This document shows, piece by piece, positions 52,601 through 63,894 of a stretch of DNA of 64,000 nt (its first letter is position 1; each line of letters opens with the position of its first letter). Position numbers and translations under genes: made by a program. Location: NCBI GenBank assembly GCA_905160935.1, contig CAJHZI010000766.1:239001-303000 (forward strand), given 5' to 3'. The stretch comes from Enchytraeus crypticus (taxonomy: Eukaryota; Annelida; Clitellata; Enchytraeida; Enchytraeidae). The notes beneath the pieces were generated by a model. It had not been told where the DNA came from. It did no database searches and worked only from the letters and a program-made list of their open reading frames with translations.

Positions 52601-55600
52601 ATACAAATAATTACAAATACAACTGACAAAAATTATTAATCATACACAGAGGTTTTGGTATACAGATTCAAAAAGATATCTACTGTTCTGGCATCAGGAG
52701 GCATGTAAATGAACAGCGAAAATCAATATTGTTCACAGTAGGTTCCTTGATGTCAAGATTTTTCTTAAATACTTTCATAAAGGAATAACGAATCAAGGAA
52801 TAATTTACTTTCCTTCCTAAGGGTTATATCCAAAAATCTATTAAATTTCTAACCATTTTTCATTCAATATGCATTTCAGAAGTTAAGATTGATATCATTT
52901 TAAAAAAAACCTAAATCACTTAAGTTTAGTAAAATTTCAGCTAGATTTATAGAAGTGCATCGTAATATAATCCATCGCGCCTATACGAGACGGGTCAAAT
53001 GACAGTCGGGGCCGGGATTTAGAGCACTTGGTTAAGCTGTGCGTCAGTTGAACTAAGTTAAGCTCCATCGCGCCAGTACTTTGTGGGCGACCAGCTTAGA
53101 AGACCGAGTGTTGACAGCTTTGAAAGAAAAAATCCCGAGGGTGTTAGAAGGTTATTCTTAAATCCGGGCCGGCTGCAATTGATGCGCCAGCAAAAGGCAA
53201 CGATTACTAATAACCCCAAGGAAGGGATAAGGAGGAAATAACGAAAACTACAAAAACACAAACCAAGAAAGGAAACTATGTAGCACATACGGTATGTCAT
53301 GTGTGTAACTATATTAAAAAAAAGTTTAAACGCCGTGAAAGCCAGCAAACCTCGTATCACAGAGAATTATAGCTCCGTAATCATGCCGATGTCTAATAAC
53401 CCGTCCAATGGCCTGATTGACAGCTCTCGTGGCCTGCAGTTTATACCACTCTTCTCCAGAAAGACCCTACACAATCATATTTACCTCAACTCAAAGTATG
53501 TTTATTTCTCAATCCATAGCATTATTTAGTTATTATCTTGATAGATAATTCTTCACTATATATTTGTCTTGGCTAATTCTAGTAATTTAATGCTCCTTAA
53601 TAATTAAGAAAATTTTATTGCTAAATTTTTTAATCTAAAAGTAAGATAAACAGAACAAAAATATATTACACTTAAATTTTAACTTATTTATTACAGATCT
53701 CAATAATTAGCATATTGGTATAAATACCAGTTTGTTATATTTATAATAATATCTTCACACATTCTTAGCGTACATTATTACCAATAAGTAGTAAAACGAA
53801 TAATACTTTCAAGAAGAGGCAACTAGATACCTTTGCAGCAAATGTTTTAAAGTATCAAAATTGATTTTCTAAGGTATTACATAAAAGGTATTCCGCCGCG
53901 CTACTAGCAAGGCCAGGTCCTTAGAAACATCTCTGCAGAACATAGTCGGAAAAATTTACTTTTTCAACAACAAGGACAAAAAGAGGCTTTTAGGTTTTTA
54001 GATTTTCTAGATTTTTGGATATTTCCAGAGTTTCTTAGAAAGCTAAAATCTCTAAAATCATAACGAGAACAGAGAAATGTAATGTTGCAATATTGTTTCC
54101 CTGTCAATGACTTGAATAGTAGCTTCACTATTAAATGGTAGCATTTATCAAATGTTAATATCAAATTGTCAGATTACAATTTGTCAAGTTTTCAAAGAAT
54201 TTCAAATTTTTAGGTGTGTTAAAAACCTAATATAGGGCTTTTAGGTTTAAAAAAACCTAAAAACCTACTTTTGTCAACCCTGCTGCAAAAATATCTCTGC
54301 ATAAACTTGTCTGCAGAATGTACTAAAGCGATAACGATTAAGTCATAAATATCTGAAGGTCTAAAGATTCAACTTTTATATACTGGCATGATGCTGACCT
54401 TGACACCTGATACTCTGTTGTGATCCAGAAACTCCATCTTTAGGACAACTCTGGGATCCATTCTGGGTGGATATGGTAACCCTGTTATAATTACGGCCCT
54501 GCCATTCTCATCAGCAAAGTCTAAACCTTCACTCACCTGTAGTTGCATGCATACATATAATTAAATACAACTAGCGTAATAAGCGTAGTTCTCCATATTG
54601 TGTCTAAGCTACTAAAGAAAAGACCAACAGTAAACTATACGGGTTGTAAGAGGCGACTAAGTAAGAAATTGAAAAATGCAATATGAAACAACATCAGAAG
54701 CAACATTTTAACCAACAAAAGGCTACATCAAGGTTTATTTTTTGCGATGGGATCAACGGTCAAATGAGTCCAATGGAAAATCTGGGGGAGTAAAAAAAGC
54801 AATACACTAAGAAATACAATGAACAATACACTAAACAATACAAAGAGTTATAAAATATTTATTATCTTGAGTCTTGAAGAGGTCAAACTTGCAATAGTTC
54901 TGATTAAGATACCGGGACACTCGCTTTTTGATCTTCCAAACACATAAAGTCATCTAGTGATTCGATATACAAGTAGGTATGTTAAATTTTAGGCATGTTA
55001 AATTTTACGCATGTTAAATTTTGATTCGGTTCTCTAATCACTAAATTATGAATTGTAATGAGTTATATCAGGCAGATCTCAGTTCAATAGAGTCAATTTA
55101 AGTACGTCAATTTAATGTGAAACAGAAACCTTCAGAGAAAAACAGCAACACAGAGAGTGAAAGAGCGAGAGCGCGAGCGAAAGAGAGAGAGTGAGAGAGA
55201 GAGAGTGAAAGAGAGAGCGAGAGAGAGAGAGAGAGAAAGGCAGAGAAAGATAGAAGGGAAAGAGGTAGAGAGCGAGAAAAAGATAAGTTTACCTTGCCGC
55301 GACATACTGCAGCAAAGATGCCGCCCTCTTTGGCAATACTGTCATAAAACCCGTTCATAGCGGTTGTGAATTCTAGTTTAGATCTAGGCTCCACAAAAAC
55401 TTGTTTATTTCGCTCCAGTGCAGCATAGATGTTTTTTATCTAGACAATGCCAAGTATGCATGTAAGTATCTAATGAAATATTCAATAAAATTTGCTCCAG
55501 CAAACGGCAGACCCAAAGCCAAAACTCTTCAAACGCAGTTGGCTAGCCCACCCATTTATTAACATAACATCTACATTCCAACAAGACGATACAGTCCCAA

Positions 55601-58600
55601 ACGTTATACACACGCTAGGTGGTGATTAAAAAACAATTACAGAATTCTAACAGGTTTCTAAGCTTTACCTTTTGGCTCCAACGATTTTAAAGAACTTATA
55701 GAAAATACGCGCAAATTTTATTTACTTCACTCAAAGTTTACATTTTTATCAGAATAATCATATCTTACAGCCATACATGTAGCATTGGAATAAAAGCAAT
55801 TAATAATGGCCTATTAGCATATTCAGATAGCGAAAAAGCCTCCATATTGAATAATCACTTCTGTTCGGTTTTTCACAAGATAACAAAACTATGCCTCATT
55901 TTGAAGTCTCCAGAAATACTGGAAATTATGTTTCCCTAAATGACATACATTTCTCAGAGATGAATGTATTTGAAAGTATAAAAAAATCAAAACCTAGTAG
56001 CTCTCCAGGTTTCGACTGTCTCCCATCAATGCCGCTCAAAAGACTCATAGCAGTTTTATCTAGCCCTCTTTCTTATTTATTTAAGCAGTCAATGGATTTT
56101 GGTGAAATTCCCTCAGCATGGAAAAATTCTATTATTGTCCCCATTTTTAAAAAGGGCCATAAATCTGATCCAAAAAACTATCGCCCCATATCATTAACCT
56201 CCATTGTTTGTAAATTTTGGAAAGAATTATCAAAAATTAGATTCTCTCATACTTATTATCAAACCACTTAATGTATCTAAGGCAATTCGGTTTCTTACCT
56301 AGAAAATCCACAAGCAGCCAATTACTTAAATATTTTCACACTATGTCACAATTTATAGGAAAAACGTCTCAGGTGGACTCAATTTATCTTGACTTTTCTA
56401 AAGCATTCGACAGTATAGTTCACTCAAAATTGCTTTTTAAACTGCAAAAATATGGTATCGGAGGAAATCTTCTTAGTTGGCTTAAATCTTTCTTAGTTAA
56501 CAGATTTCAAAAAGTAAAATTAAACAAGCATTACTCCAACTGGGCACCTGTAGGAAGTGGTGTACCTCAAGGTAGCGTTCTTGGATCTATACTATTTCTC
56601 ATTTACATAAATGACATGCGCGATAGTTGTCCCGATATTAACAACCTTCATCTGTTTGCAGATAATGCAAAACTCTTTTGATGTATAAAATCACCTACTG
56701 ACTGTGATTCCCTTCAACAAAATATAAATAATATCCTTCATTGGTCTAAAGAATGGCAATTGGAGCTTGCTTGCAACAAATGCCAAGTTATATCTTTCAG
56801 TATTAGTAGAGGTCCTTTAATAGAGTATAACCACAAATTAGGGTCAGTCTCCTTATTAAGAGTAAATGAGGTTACTGACTTAGGTATCCTATTTTCACAG
56901 AATCTTTCCTTTTCATCACATATCCAGTCCCTGCGTAATAAGGCACGTAGAAAGGCGGCAATTATACTAAATACCTTCAAGTCAAAAGATAAAACCTTGC
57001 TGTTTAAAGCTTTCACTGTATTTGTCCGCCCAATATTAGAGTACTGTTCAAATCTTTGGTCACCCTATCGAAAGCAAGATATTGACCTAATTGAATCAGT
57101 GCAAAAAAGATTTACCAAACGACTTTTTGGACTAAAAGAATATCCTTACCCACATAGATTAAAATTACTTGATGCCGAACCACTTGAACTTCGTCGAATT
57201 AAATTAGACCTAATCTCTTATTATAGAATAATGAACCAGTTGATTGATTTAGCTACTCAGGATTTTTTAACTTTTAAAAGTGGAATCACAAGAAACAATG
57301 GCGCCACTCTTTATGCTAAACCCTTTAGATGTAACACTGACGTTACCACTTTAAAAATAGATGTATAAGCATATGGAATCAACTACCGCCTAGCACAGTA
57401 AATGCTTCCTCTGGGGATTCATTTAAGAAAAGGCTTAACGAAACTGATCTTAGCAAATTTATGACAAACTGCTACACACTTTGACATTATATTTTAACCT
57501 ACTATTGTTCTCGTTCAATTTTTAGCTAAGTGCGTTATTCTGTTGTTTTTATATTACTCTAAATCATCTAAATAAATTCAAGTGATATTTGATAGTGATA
57601 TTCGAGGACCTTTTGATTGTTTAGCTTCACACATAATTTCACAGTAATTTTTAAACTTTATTTGTCTCTCAGCTGTTTTACGGGACTCAATGGAATAAGC
57701 TTAAATTGCGTAATTTAGTCTATCTGATATATGTTTTTAATGCGTATATAATTTGGTTCCTAAGATTTATCCTCTCGGAATATGTAAGTGCCTCACCAAG
57801 GCCTTTATTTCCGTTCACAAGCTTTTTCTTCTACTGTAGAACATTTGTCATGTAGCTCTTGTGGAATGCTTGTGATAAATGAATGAATAAATAAATAAAT
57901 AAAATAAATAAATAATACTAAAAATATTAACCGTATTAACAAAATAATAAGGGTTTAAATTAACGTCCGTTTCCTCATACACAGATGAAGTCAGGGACAT
58001 CCCGCCATCACATTTCACCACAAATCTATTCACCCAAACGATTTGAAAAAAGTCTTCACTTTTACGAAGAGAGAGAAAAAAAAGCAAAATGGTACTGATC
58101 CAGTGATTAATAAAATTAAGTAAGAAGATTTAAATCTATGGTGAGCAGAGATGTGTTTCAAATTGCTACAGAATGTGGAACAAGAACGTAGATCAGGATT
58201 CAAACGGTTCCAAACACTAATAGCCACGTGGAATTAACGGATCTGAAAGCACAATTCAAGGAGGAATATTTCTCTTGGAATTGTCTTTTCTCTACCACAG
58301 CGACATAATGTTTATAATAATTTCAGGGAGACACCTAAATATAATATTTCCCGTGAAATTAGTCAGCATAAATGAGAATTCTTCTTTACAAATACTCAAA
58401 GATTAAATTTTATACTATAAATTACGAAAAGGCTGAAATATGGCAATATAGATAAACTCTATTTAAAGTGCACTATTTAAAATCGTAATTATCCATGACA
58501 ACTAAATGTAAATACTATAAGAAGCATGTTTACATATAAAATAAAAAGTTTAAATAGTTAAGTGCAATTTCAAAGAAAACAATATTCAATAAATTTCTAA

Positions 58601-61441
58601 CCTTCCATTTATCCAAACTTTTCTCCATTACAGGATAAGACGGAAAGAACACCAACATCCCATTAGGCACGATTCGCGAAAAATTAACTACAAACAGTAT
58701 AAGTTACGAAATATGCATTAATTTATTTAAAATAAATCAAAGACAGAAGTAAAATGTAATACAAACAATATAATGGCTACAGAAAAAGATGATGAATTTA
58801 GCATTGTTTCTGTAACAAATTTGTTTACACTAATCCTCAGATTTCAACATTACACTAACTCTGGTTTTATAATGTGTCTGCAGGTTAAGACAGCTCGCTT
58901 GGATCATTCAAAAACATCTATCTCGATTAAGTCTAAACATCAATTTATTTATATCAAAGTTATTTTCAGTTTAAACTGAAGCTTGAACTCTTTAACTTGT
59001 TGCTGTATTATTTACATATCGCAAATAAGACCTTTGAAATCCTATAAAACAATAATTGTATGATACTTATTATGATACTTATTAGGTAATACTGAAACTC
59101 AGTAATTAGTAATTAATTATTAAAAGTAAGCGCATAAGAAATTTCTATTTTCCGTTATTTGTACTCATTAGCTGCTTTTAAAGAAGAGAATTACAAGTGT
59201 TGTATCATCAATATTACACACATACATGCATATTCTCAAAGTATAATAAGATAGTATACCTTAAGTTATGGCAAAGCCATGGCATACAACATTATAAAAT
59301 AATACATTTCAATAGAAGAATCAAAAGAATACAGTAGTACATTGTAAATTAACATACCAACAGCATTTCCTAGAGATTTCTGATAGGCTTCTGTATATCT
59401 GTAGATTTTAAAAAATGCACCAAATTATCAAATGCATTCTAATTCTTTGCACCAAATTACCAATTTATCCCAATTCTTGATCACTTCTATGCGATAATAT
59501 GAGTCTGTCTTCCAAAAATTGCAATCGTTCAAGATCTAGAAAATTGAGAATTGAACCTACCGACATCTGCACGTGTTCGTAAGAGGTGAATAACGCAGAT
59601 ATGATAGCGAAGAGACTTGCAGCCACGCGGCGATGAGTTCTGTTTCAGACCGATTGTCACTCACGTTCCAGAGAGAGCGAGAGAGAGAGAGAAGTATGTT
59701 TAATTGCAAATTTCCACATTTGCAGAATTTTAGCCACTCTACCAATTGTAGCATTAGATTTCCAAGCAATTTGATTTTCAATCAGCACTACTGTGGCATT
59801 TAGTACAGAGCGGCGCTGTATAAATATACTTGTTATTATTATCAGAATAAGCCTAGTATCAACAATTCCAGTTTTATAAGCAGATAAGTTAAGTGGTGCC
59901 GAAAAGAACATCTCAACTACCACATCGTGCAGTATCCGTACCGCATCTGTACCATACTGTAATTTTGTATTTTGCAAGTGTGCGCAAAGCCAACTAATTT
60001 AGAGATGATTTCTCAAACATTAAACTAATGAAATAAAAGAACCTTGTATTGTATGCAGAGCTTAGCTCAACTGAGTCCGGCCCTTTAGAAACAGCAGCAA
60101 TAAAAACTTGATTAGGATCTATCACGTGAGGATTCTCCAATAACTCCGGAAAATCTCTGCAAAAATGAATAATAACAAGAAATTCTACGAAACATAAACA
60201 TTCAGAGTGATAATTCATTTAATTGAATTTCAGTTGAAATTGGAAATATCATATATGAATCGATGAATACGAAGGTAGGTTATCATTGCGGATTATAATA
60301 AACGTCAATGAAAATATTTAATTAAAGTAAAATTTTAACTCCATTCTGGCAAACATTAAAGGCAAAGTGGTAAAATTATTTATCAATATCTAGTATTTTA
60401 TTCTTTAAAGAGAATTATCTCCGCCACTTACAACATAAAATCCTAAAATAAAGGTTTTGATCACCGGACTGGCTTTCGTTTAGGACCTTACTTCACTTCG
60501 GCACATTTCTTTTGCAGATTGGTCTGGGTGAAATTGATCTGTAGTGATGTGTGCTGTGGGGATGTCCCTGACATCATCCCTGGATGAGGAAATGGACGTT
60601 AACGATGTCCTTGACATTGCCTTATGGGGAGGAACCGGACGTTAAATTCTTATTGATTGACTGATTAAACCTTTATTATTATTATTATTATTATTGTGGT
60701 TGGTAATTAAATATCTGATTATATTTTTTTTATTATTACTTTAAATTATTGTAATCTGTACGATGTGTATTTTCCTATAAAATCCTGTAAGACAGAACAG
60801 ATTAATGTAAGAAATTTTAAGAGAATTGTAATAAATTATACTATTAAAATAAATTATATTATTAAATAAAATAAATTAAATTGTAAGGAATTTTAAATTT
60901 TAGAGCTAAGATTAATCACTGATGCAAAGATATAATCAGTGATCAGTGAAGGGTTAATCAGTGATGCTGATATAAAGGGTTTCAAAATAATAAATCATAA
61001 TATAATTACTATTAAAATTATTGATATTATTATTATTATTATTATGCCTTTCACAAAAAAAAAAGAAATGAGATAATATATCGTGGCCTTCCTCAGCAAC
61101 TGTGTTTGTCAACATTTAAGGAAAACAATTTTCGGATGCATCCTTATGCTTTCCTCATCCAATATGACGAAACTATTTAAATAATAAAATCATTATATTC
61201 TTTATGAGTCAGTATCATTAAACATAACTGGTTATATTCTATATCAATGAAAATCGATTAAAAGAAGATTAAATAACTAAATAAGTGAATAACATAAGTA
61301 ACACTTACAATCCCATTTCAGAAGCAAAAGAAGTGATAGGAGTGAGAGTTCCACTTGTTAAGATGATGCATTTGGCTCCCAATGCTTTCAATTCCTGCAT
61401 TGCATGACTAGGACTGAAGCACCAGTAACTTAGAACACGAC
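40572..61441 (-). CDS. RTEL1: RTEL1 helicase, C-terminal half, 18 exons, with RING finger
   Basis: RTEL1 is an Fe-S superfamily 2 DNA helicase that unwinds D-loops, T-loops and G-quadruplexes at telomeres and forks. Exons in gene order: 61441-61309, 60156-60043, 59398-59358, 58687-58602, 55439-55293, 54536-54414, 53466-53351, 52480-52357, 51214-51070, 50093-49957, 49501-49469, 48953-48915, 47739-47632, 46260-46116, 44714-44629, 42459-42360, 41617-41520, 40640-40572. All junctions keep phase, giving about 613 residues. They cover helicase domain 2 ([44 protein letters not shown]), a variable linker, one harmonin-like domain and a terminal C3HC4 RING, as in long RTEL1 forms. The N-terminal half (Walker A, Fe-S cluster, DEAH box) lies beyond the right edge. 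Confidence 0.93.
41520..41617 (-). CDS. RTEL1: RTEL1 exon, RING finger core
   Basis: Two bases complete V, then [20 protein letters not shown] and [12 protein letters not shown]. With CPSC from the next exon this gives C-x2-C, C-x-H-x2-C-x2-C, C-x2-C: a C3HC4 RING. Vertebrate long RTEL1 ends in a similar Cys-rich finger. Donor GTAATG, phase 0. Confidence 0.87.
42360..42459 (-). CDS. RTEL1: RTEL1 exon before RING
   Basis: Acceptor TTTCTATAG, phase 0, donor GTGAGT, ends in phase 1. Encodes [20 protein letters not shown], a predicted charged helix. Little similarity known; placed by phase and strong splice sites. Confidence 0.75.
44277..44450. repeat. About 46-bp tandem array, 4 copies
   Basis: Units of CTACATTACTTTAAACAGAC, AAACATTTAGCAATCC and AAACAAG in the intron after the harmonin exon. 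One edge coincides with the in-frame stop that would end a read-through of that exon. Confidence 0.88.
44629..44714 (-). CDS. RTEL1: RTEL1 exon, second half of harmonin-like domain
   Basis: Encodes [20 protein letters not shown] and TGRECELL, aligned with [22 protein letters not shown] of human RTEL1. Two in-frame donors fit phase 0: GTAAGG (ending 44629) and GTGAGT (ending 44587). Reading through without splicing gives a Ser-rich tail and a stop at 44448-44446. Confidence 0.87.
45000..45400 (-). pseudogene. Decayed LINE 3' region
   Basis: Minus-strand fragments such as NRVLWRN, and wording of the type CACTGGGCTGGACATGCAC, resemble the noncoding or C-terminal end of RTE-type LINEs. Heavily decayed; no intact motif, so the call is tentative. 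Confidence 0.35.
45537..45665 (+). mobile_element. SINE family A copy
   Basis: CAGTGGCGATGTTGGTATGA, GGTTCAAATCCTGGGCTCGC and GAGTGAGGAAACTGATGTTA in sense orientation, antisense to RTEL1. Confidence 0.88.
45945..46118. repeat. About 35-bp tandem array starting at RTEL1 exon donor
   Basis: On the minus strand, five units of GGATAACTC plus AATTTCTCAGTTGTTATTCT plus AATA follow the exon end. The first unit, CTAATAAGAAGTAATATAAC, contains the exon's last codons and its GTAATA donor. Confidence 0.75.
46116..46260 (-). CDS. RTEL1: RTEL1 exon, first half of harmonin-like domain
   Basis: Acceptor TTGTTTAAG, phase 0; donor GTAATA, phase 1. Encodes [31 protein letters not shown] and [10 protein letters not shown], matching [20 protein letters not shown]...LFAEDPKKHNLL of RTEL1. 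Confidence 0.92.
46709..46852 (+). mobile_element. SINE family A copy
   Basis: GCTGGAGCCAATGACGATGT, ATTCGACCGTGGATCAGTAT and GAGTGAGGAAACTAACGTTA. It is preceded by a small tandem repeat of CTATCAGTTTA at about 46620-46705. Confidence 0.87.
47632..47739 (-). CDS. RTEL1: RTEL1 linker exon
   Basis: A 36-codon exon, phase 0 at both ends, donor GTGTAC. Encodes [17 protein letters not shown] and [13 protein letters not shown], a low-complexity Ser/Pro/Glu linker before the harmonin-like domain. Confidence 0.78.
48540..48765 (-). mobile_element. SINE family B copy
   Basis: CCATGGCTATTAGTAATTAT, GATTTAAGAACAACCTTCCA and GACGCGCAGCTTAACCAAGT, followed by a poly-C run at 48752-48768. Confidence 0.8.
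48915..48953 (-). CDS. RTEL1: RTEL1 linker micro-exon
   Basis: 13 codons ([13 protein letters not shown]), acceptor TTTTAG, donor GTTAGT, phase 0 at both ends. Placed by splice sites and phase only. Confidence 0.6.
49469..49501 (-). CDS. RTEL1: RTEL1 linker micro-exon
   Basis: 11 codons ([11 protein letters not shown]), acceptor TTTTTGCAG, donor GTGTGT, phase 0 at both ends. Placed by splice sites and phase only. Confidence 0.6.
49957..50093 (-). CDS. RTEL1: RTEL1 linker exon with RPKGLL motif
   Basis: Acceptor TTGATTCAG, donor GTAATT. Encodes [20 protein letters not shown], matching RQRPRGLLAALEHSEQ of human RTEL1. Confidence 0.88.
50152..50250 (+). mobile_element. SINE family A copy, 3' truncated
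   Basis: GCTGGAGCCAGTGGCGACGT, CAGTATGTGCGGGGTTCAAA, ending at TGACATCGCTTT. Confidence 0.87.
50782..50925 (+). mobile_element. SINE family A copy
   Basis: GGCTGGAGCCAGTGGCGACG, GGTTTCAAATCCTGGGCTCG and GAGTGAGGAAACTGACGTTA; near-complete. Confidence 0.9.
51070..51214 (-). CDS. RTEL1: RTEL1 exon, start of C-terminal linker
   Basis: Acceptor TTTCAG, phase 0; one base over at donor GTAGAA. Encodes [20 protein letters not shown] and [19 protein letters not shown]. Basic start, otherwise low similarity. Confidence 0.75.
51639..51974. repeat. 16-bp minisatellite, 21 copies, rich in TGACTCA
   Basis: Unit TGATGACTCATGATCC repeated 21 times without indels. Ten units keep TGACTCA, the AP-1/bZIP consensus, and several keep the full palindrome ATGACTCAT. 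Others read TGACCCA or TGACTCG. Lies in an RTEL1 intron. Confidence 0.93.
52005..52070 (-). CDS. RTEL1: Possible extra RTEL1 exon
   Basis: A 22-codon segment ([22 protein letters not shown]), phase 0 at both ends as its neighbours need, with a strong GTGAGT donor. The acceptor (AAGAGAG) has no pyrimidine tract. It could be an alternative exon or chance. Confidence 0.3.
52357..52480 (-). CDS. RTEL1: RTEL1 exon, end of helicase core
   Basis: Acceptor TTTGTGCAG. Completes R of CDTR, then [20 protein letters not shown] and [15 protein letters not shown], matching [29 protein letters not shown]. Donor GTATGT, phase 0. Confidence 0.93.
52525..52590 (+). mobile_element. Fragment of repeat family C
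   Basis: (CAT)n followed by CCCTTAAATCTCAGTTTAAC and CAGGGTCGGGAC. Confidence 0.6.
53008..53245 (+). mobile_element. SINE family B copy
   Basis: GGGGCCGGGATTTAGAGCAC, GAAGACCGAGTGTTGACAGC, GATGCGCCAGCAAAAGGCAA and GGAAGGGATAAGGAGGAAAT. Ends about 105 bases from the RTEL1 exon at 53351. Confidence 0.82.
53351..53466 (-). CDS. RTEL1: RTEL1 exon, helicase motif VI
   Basis: Acceptor TGTGTAG, phase 0. Encodes [14 protein letters not shown] and [20 protein letters not shown], with the arginine-finger motif [11 protein letters not shown]. Donor GTTTGC, phase 2. Confidence 0.95.
54414..54536 (-). CDS. RTEL1: RTEL1 exon, helicase motif V
   Basis: Phase 0 at both ends. Encodes [20 protein letters not shown] and [20 protein letters not shown], near-identical to the vertebrate protein. 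Donor GTATCA chosen for phase; GTGTCA seven bases on would break it. Confidence 0.95.
55155..55285. repeat. GA-rich tract beside an RTEL1 donor
   Basis: About 130 bases of GA with C, T and GC interruptions. It ends a few bases from the GTAAAC donor of the exon at 55293. On the transcribed strand it is CT-rich. Confidence 0.85.
55293..55439 (-). CDS. RTEL1: RTEL1 exon (helicase domain 2)
   Basis: 49 codons, phase 0 at both ends, acceptor TTGTCTAG. Encodes [27 protein letters not shown] and IFAAVCRGK, matching LKPLFVEPRSK...FLAVCRGK. Confidence 0.95.
55690..57913 (+). pseudogene. CR1/jockey-type LINE, frameshifted
   Basis: Plus-strand pieces 55891-56271, 56271-56681 and 56760-57368 form one [62 protein letters not shown] (motif A), [20 protein letters not shown] (motif B), [10 protein letters not shown], then [20 protein letters not shown]. 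The catalytic box reads FADN, with the second Asp lost, and frames are broken in at least two places. A 3' UTR ends in an (AAAT)n tail. Lies in an RTEL1 intron, antisense to the gene. Confidence 0.88.
57914..58235 (-). pseudogene. L2-type LINE 3' fragment
   Basis: On the minus strand: [20 protein letters not shown] (RT end) at about 58225, then the 3'-terminal block GGGATGTCCCTGACTTCATC, ACGTTAATTT and a TTATT tail abutting the (AAAT)n tail of the previous element. Confidence 0.65.
58602..58687 (-). CDS. RTEL1: RTEL1 exon ([10 protein letters not shown])
   Basis: Two bases complete V, then NFSRIVPNG and [19 protein letters not shown], matching [26 protein letters not shown]. Donor GTTAGA, phase 0. 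Confidence 0.95.
59358..59398 (-). CDS. RTEL1: RTEL1 short exon
   Basis: 41 bases, acceptor CTACAG, donor GTATGT. Encodes [13 protein letters not shown], matching RFSEECLSSLGKALG. Confidence 0.88.
60043..60156 (-). CDS. RTEL1: RTEL1 exon (LENPHVI)
   Basis: Acceptor TTTTTGCAG, donor GTTCTT. Encodes [36 protein letters not shown], matching FPVCLENPHIIDKHQIWV...GPDGAQLSSAF. Confidence 0.94.
60550..60700 (+). mobile_element. LINE 3'-terminal motif, two copies and tail
   Basis: GGGGATGTCCCTGACATCAT, CTGGATGAGGAAATGGACGT, then GATGTCCTTGACATTGCC and GGAACCGGACGTTAAATTC with (ATTG)n and (TTA)n tails. Same block as at 34690, 57950 and 63930. Confidence 0.65.
61309..61441 (-). CDS. RTEL1: RTEL1 exon, start of helicase domain 2 (first in window)
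   Basis: Acceptor CTGCTTAG, donor GTAAGT. Encodes [20 protein letters not shown] and [20 protein letters not shown], matching [17 protein letters not shown]...LILTSGTLAPVSSFALE. It opens with two bases of a codon from an exon beyond the window. Confidence 0.95.
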
Positions 61442-61549
61442 CTAAGCAGAAAAGCGCTTCAAATACAAAGTTTTGTGTTAAATTATTTTTACTGTACTGT
61501 TGGTTATGTTCAGGGTCGATTTTTTCTTTTCATCACATGTTTATTCTTG

Positions 61550-63856
61550 ATCTCTTTCGTTCTGATCTAGAAAATTCGACTTTGATAGTCTCCTGCTAAT
61601 GATCTTGATGAATTAGTAAAACAGTACAACACTACTCTGTCATCTCTACTTGATAAGCATGCACCTCTAACTACCAAGAAGCTTAAGAAATCTAACCCTT
61701 GGTATACTTCTGGTCTGAGAAAGCTAAAGACTGCATGCTGTAGAGCTGAAAGAAAGTGGCGTCATACCCATTCAGATTTTTGGAAAACTGTTTCTAATTT
61801 GCAACACAAGATGTATCGTACTGCTATTGCTAATGCTAAGAAAGAGTACTACTCCTCTTTGGTCAGTAAGGCTGTGAATGTCAAGAGTTTATGGAAAACC
61901 GTTAATGATCTTTTACATAGATCTATTTTTCCTTCTCTTCCTTCTACTCCTGTGGAGTCACTGCCTGAACAAATTTCCAAATACTTTACAGATAAGATAA
62001 GCAATCTTAGAGAATCTATCACTCCAGCTCCTAACTCTACTCCTCATACTCCAGTAGAGAATCATTACAAAGATGAGCTTTCCAATTTCACACCAGTTAC
62101 AATTGATGAGATTACTAAATTAGTTTTAGACTCTCCAGCTAAACATTGTGACTTGGATCCTATCCCAACCTCTCTTTGAAAGAAGTGTATTCACATAGTT
62201 GCTCCAGTAGTAACATTGATTGTTAACCTCTCTCTCTCTACTGGCAAATTTCCTCGCGCTTTTAAGCGTGCAGTTATTACTCCATTGCTTAAAAAGCCCA
62301 CACTGGATAAGGAATTATTGTCGAATTACAGGCCTATATCTAATCTGTCGTACATATCTAAACTCACTGAATGAATTGTTCTTCAGAGGTTTTCTACTCA
62401 TCTCTCTTACAATGATCTATTTAATAAGCATCAAGCTGCTTATACTAAGCATCGTTCAACTGAAACGGTGCTTCTATCTGTGTGCAATTCTATTGTTAAT
62501 GCCATGTGCACACAACGCTTAACTGGATTATGTATGCTTGATCTTTCGGTCGCTTTTGATAGCATTGATCACAATATTCTTCTGGAACGTCTTTCTTCCT
62601 GGTTTGGTGTTCGTGGAATTGTTCTTGATTGGTTTTCCTCCTATCTGACGGATCGTTCTTTTAGTGTGAAAGTGATGGAGTACATCTCTTCGCCTTCTCA
62701 CTTAAAGTATGGTGTGCCTAAAGGCTCCGTTCTTGGTCCTATCCTCTTTAACCTCTATACAACACCCTTAAGCTCTCTAATCTCTTCTCATTCTCTTGAT
62801 CATGTACTATATGCTGATGACACTCAAATGTACACTTCTTTCACCCCTAACTCGTATTCTAATGCTGAAACCCTCCTGCAACAAAGTTTTCAGTCTATAT
62901 CCTCTTGGATGTCTGCTAATTTCTTAGCACTTAATCCATCTAAGACTGAATTCTTGTTGGTCGGGAACCTCAACAGCTTCTGAAGCTGAATGGGAAAACT
63001 CTTTCGTTATCTTCAGGTATTAAATATCACCTGTTTCTTCTGTGAGAAATCTCGGTGTTATCCTTGATAAACACCTAACCTTCCACGAACACATAACTAA
63101 AACTTCACAAGCATGTTTCTTCCATATCCGTGATCTTCGTCGAATACGTCCATATTTGTCACGTGAGACAGCTGCTACAATTGGTGCTGCCATTGTGCAA
63201 TCGAAGTTGGACTACTGCAATTCCCTGTTTTTAAATCTCCCTGGCTGAGATTGATCGGTTGCAGTTTGTTCAGAATTCTCTTGCGCGAGCAATTTTTTGT
63301 AGTTCCAAGTACTCACATGTTACGCCTATTTTGAAGTCTTTGCACTAGCTAAAGATTAAAGAGCGTATCATTTACAAAACAGCTTCGTTAACCTATAAGT
63401 CCATCACCATCCCTGGACAAACTTGTATGTCTCACTTGATTAAAGTGATGCAGCCTGCGATTTCTCGGTTTTCTAAGTTAATTACTCTTGTGAGACTTAG
63501 CTTACCTTCACGCTCAAAGCTATCTAATCGTTCTTTCCAGCATGCTGCACCTCAGATCTGGCATTCTCTTTCATCCAATCTTCGGAAATCTACATTTGAA
63601 TCACATCAGCCTTTGCTTTCCTTTGAGCAGTTCCATAAGCAGTTGAAGACCTATCTTTTCCATCTCTCTTTCCCATCCAGTGTCCATGAGCAGCGACCTG
63701 CGCCTAAACCACCTTTTCTTTAACTCCATTTACTTTGGACTGAATTTCTGGATTTTGGAACTTGCACCGTTTTTGGACCTTCTTTTTTTGCTCGCCGGCT
63801 TGATTTTGTCTCAATAGTGCTCGATGTTTTCATTGATGACTGTAGCACTCTAATTG

Positions 63857-63894
<38 letters not shown>
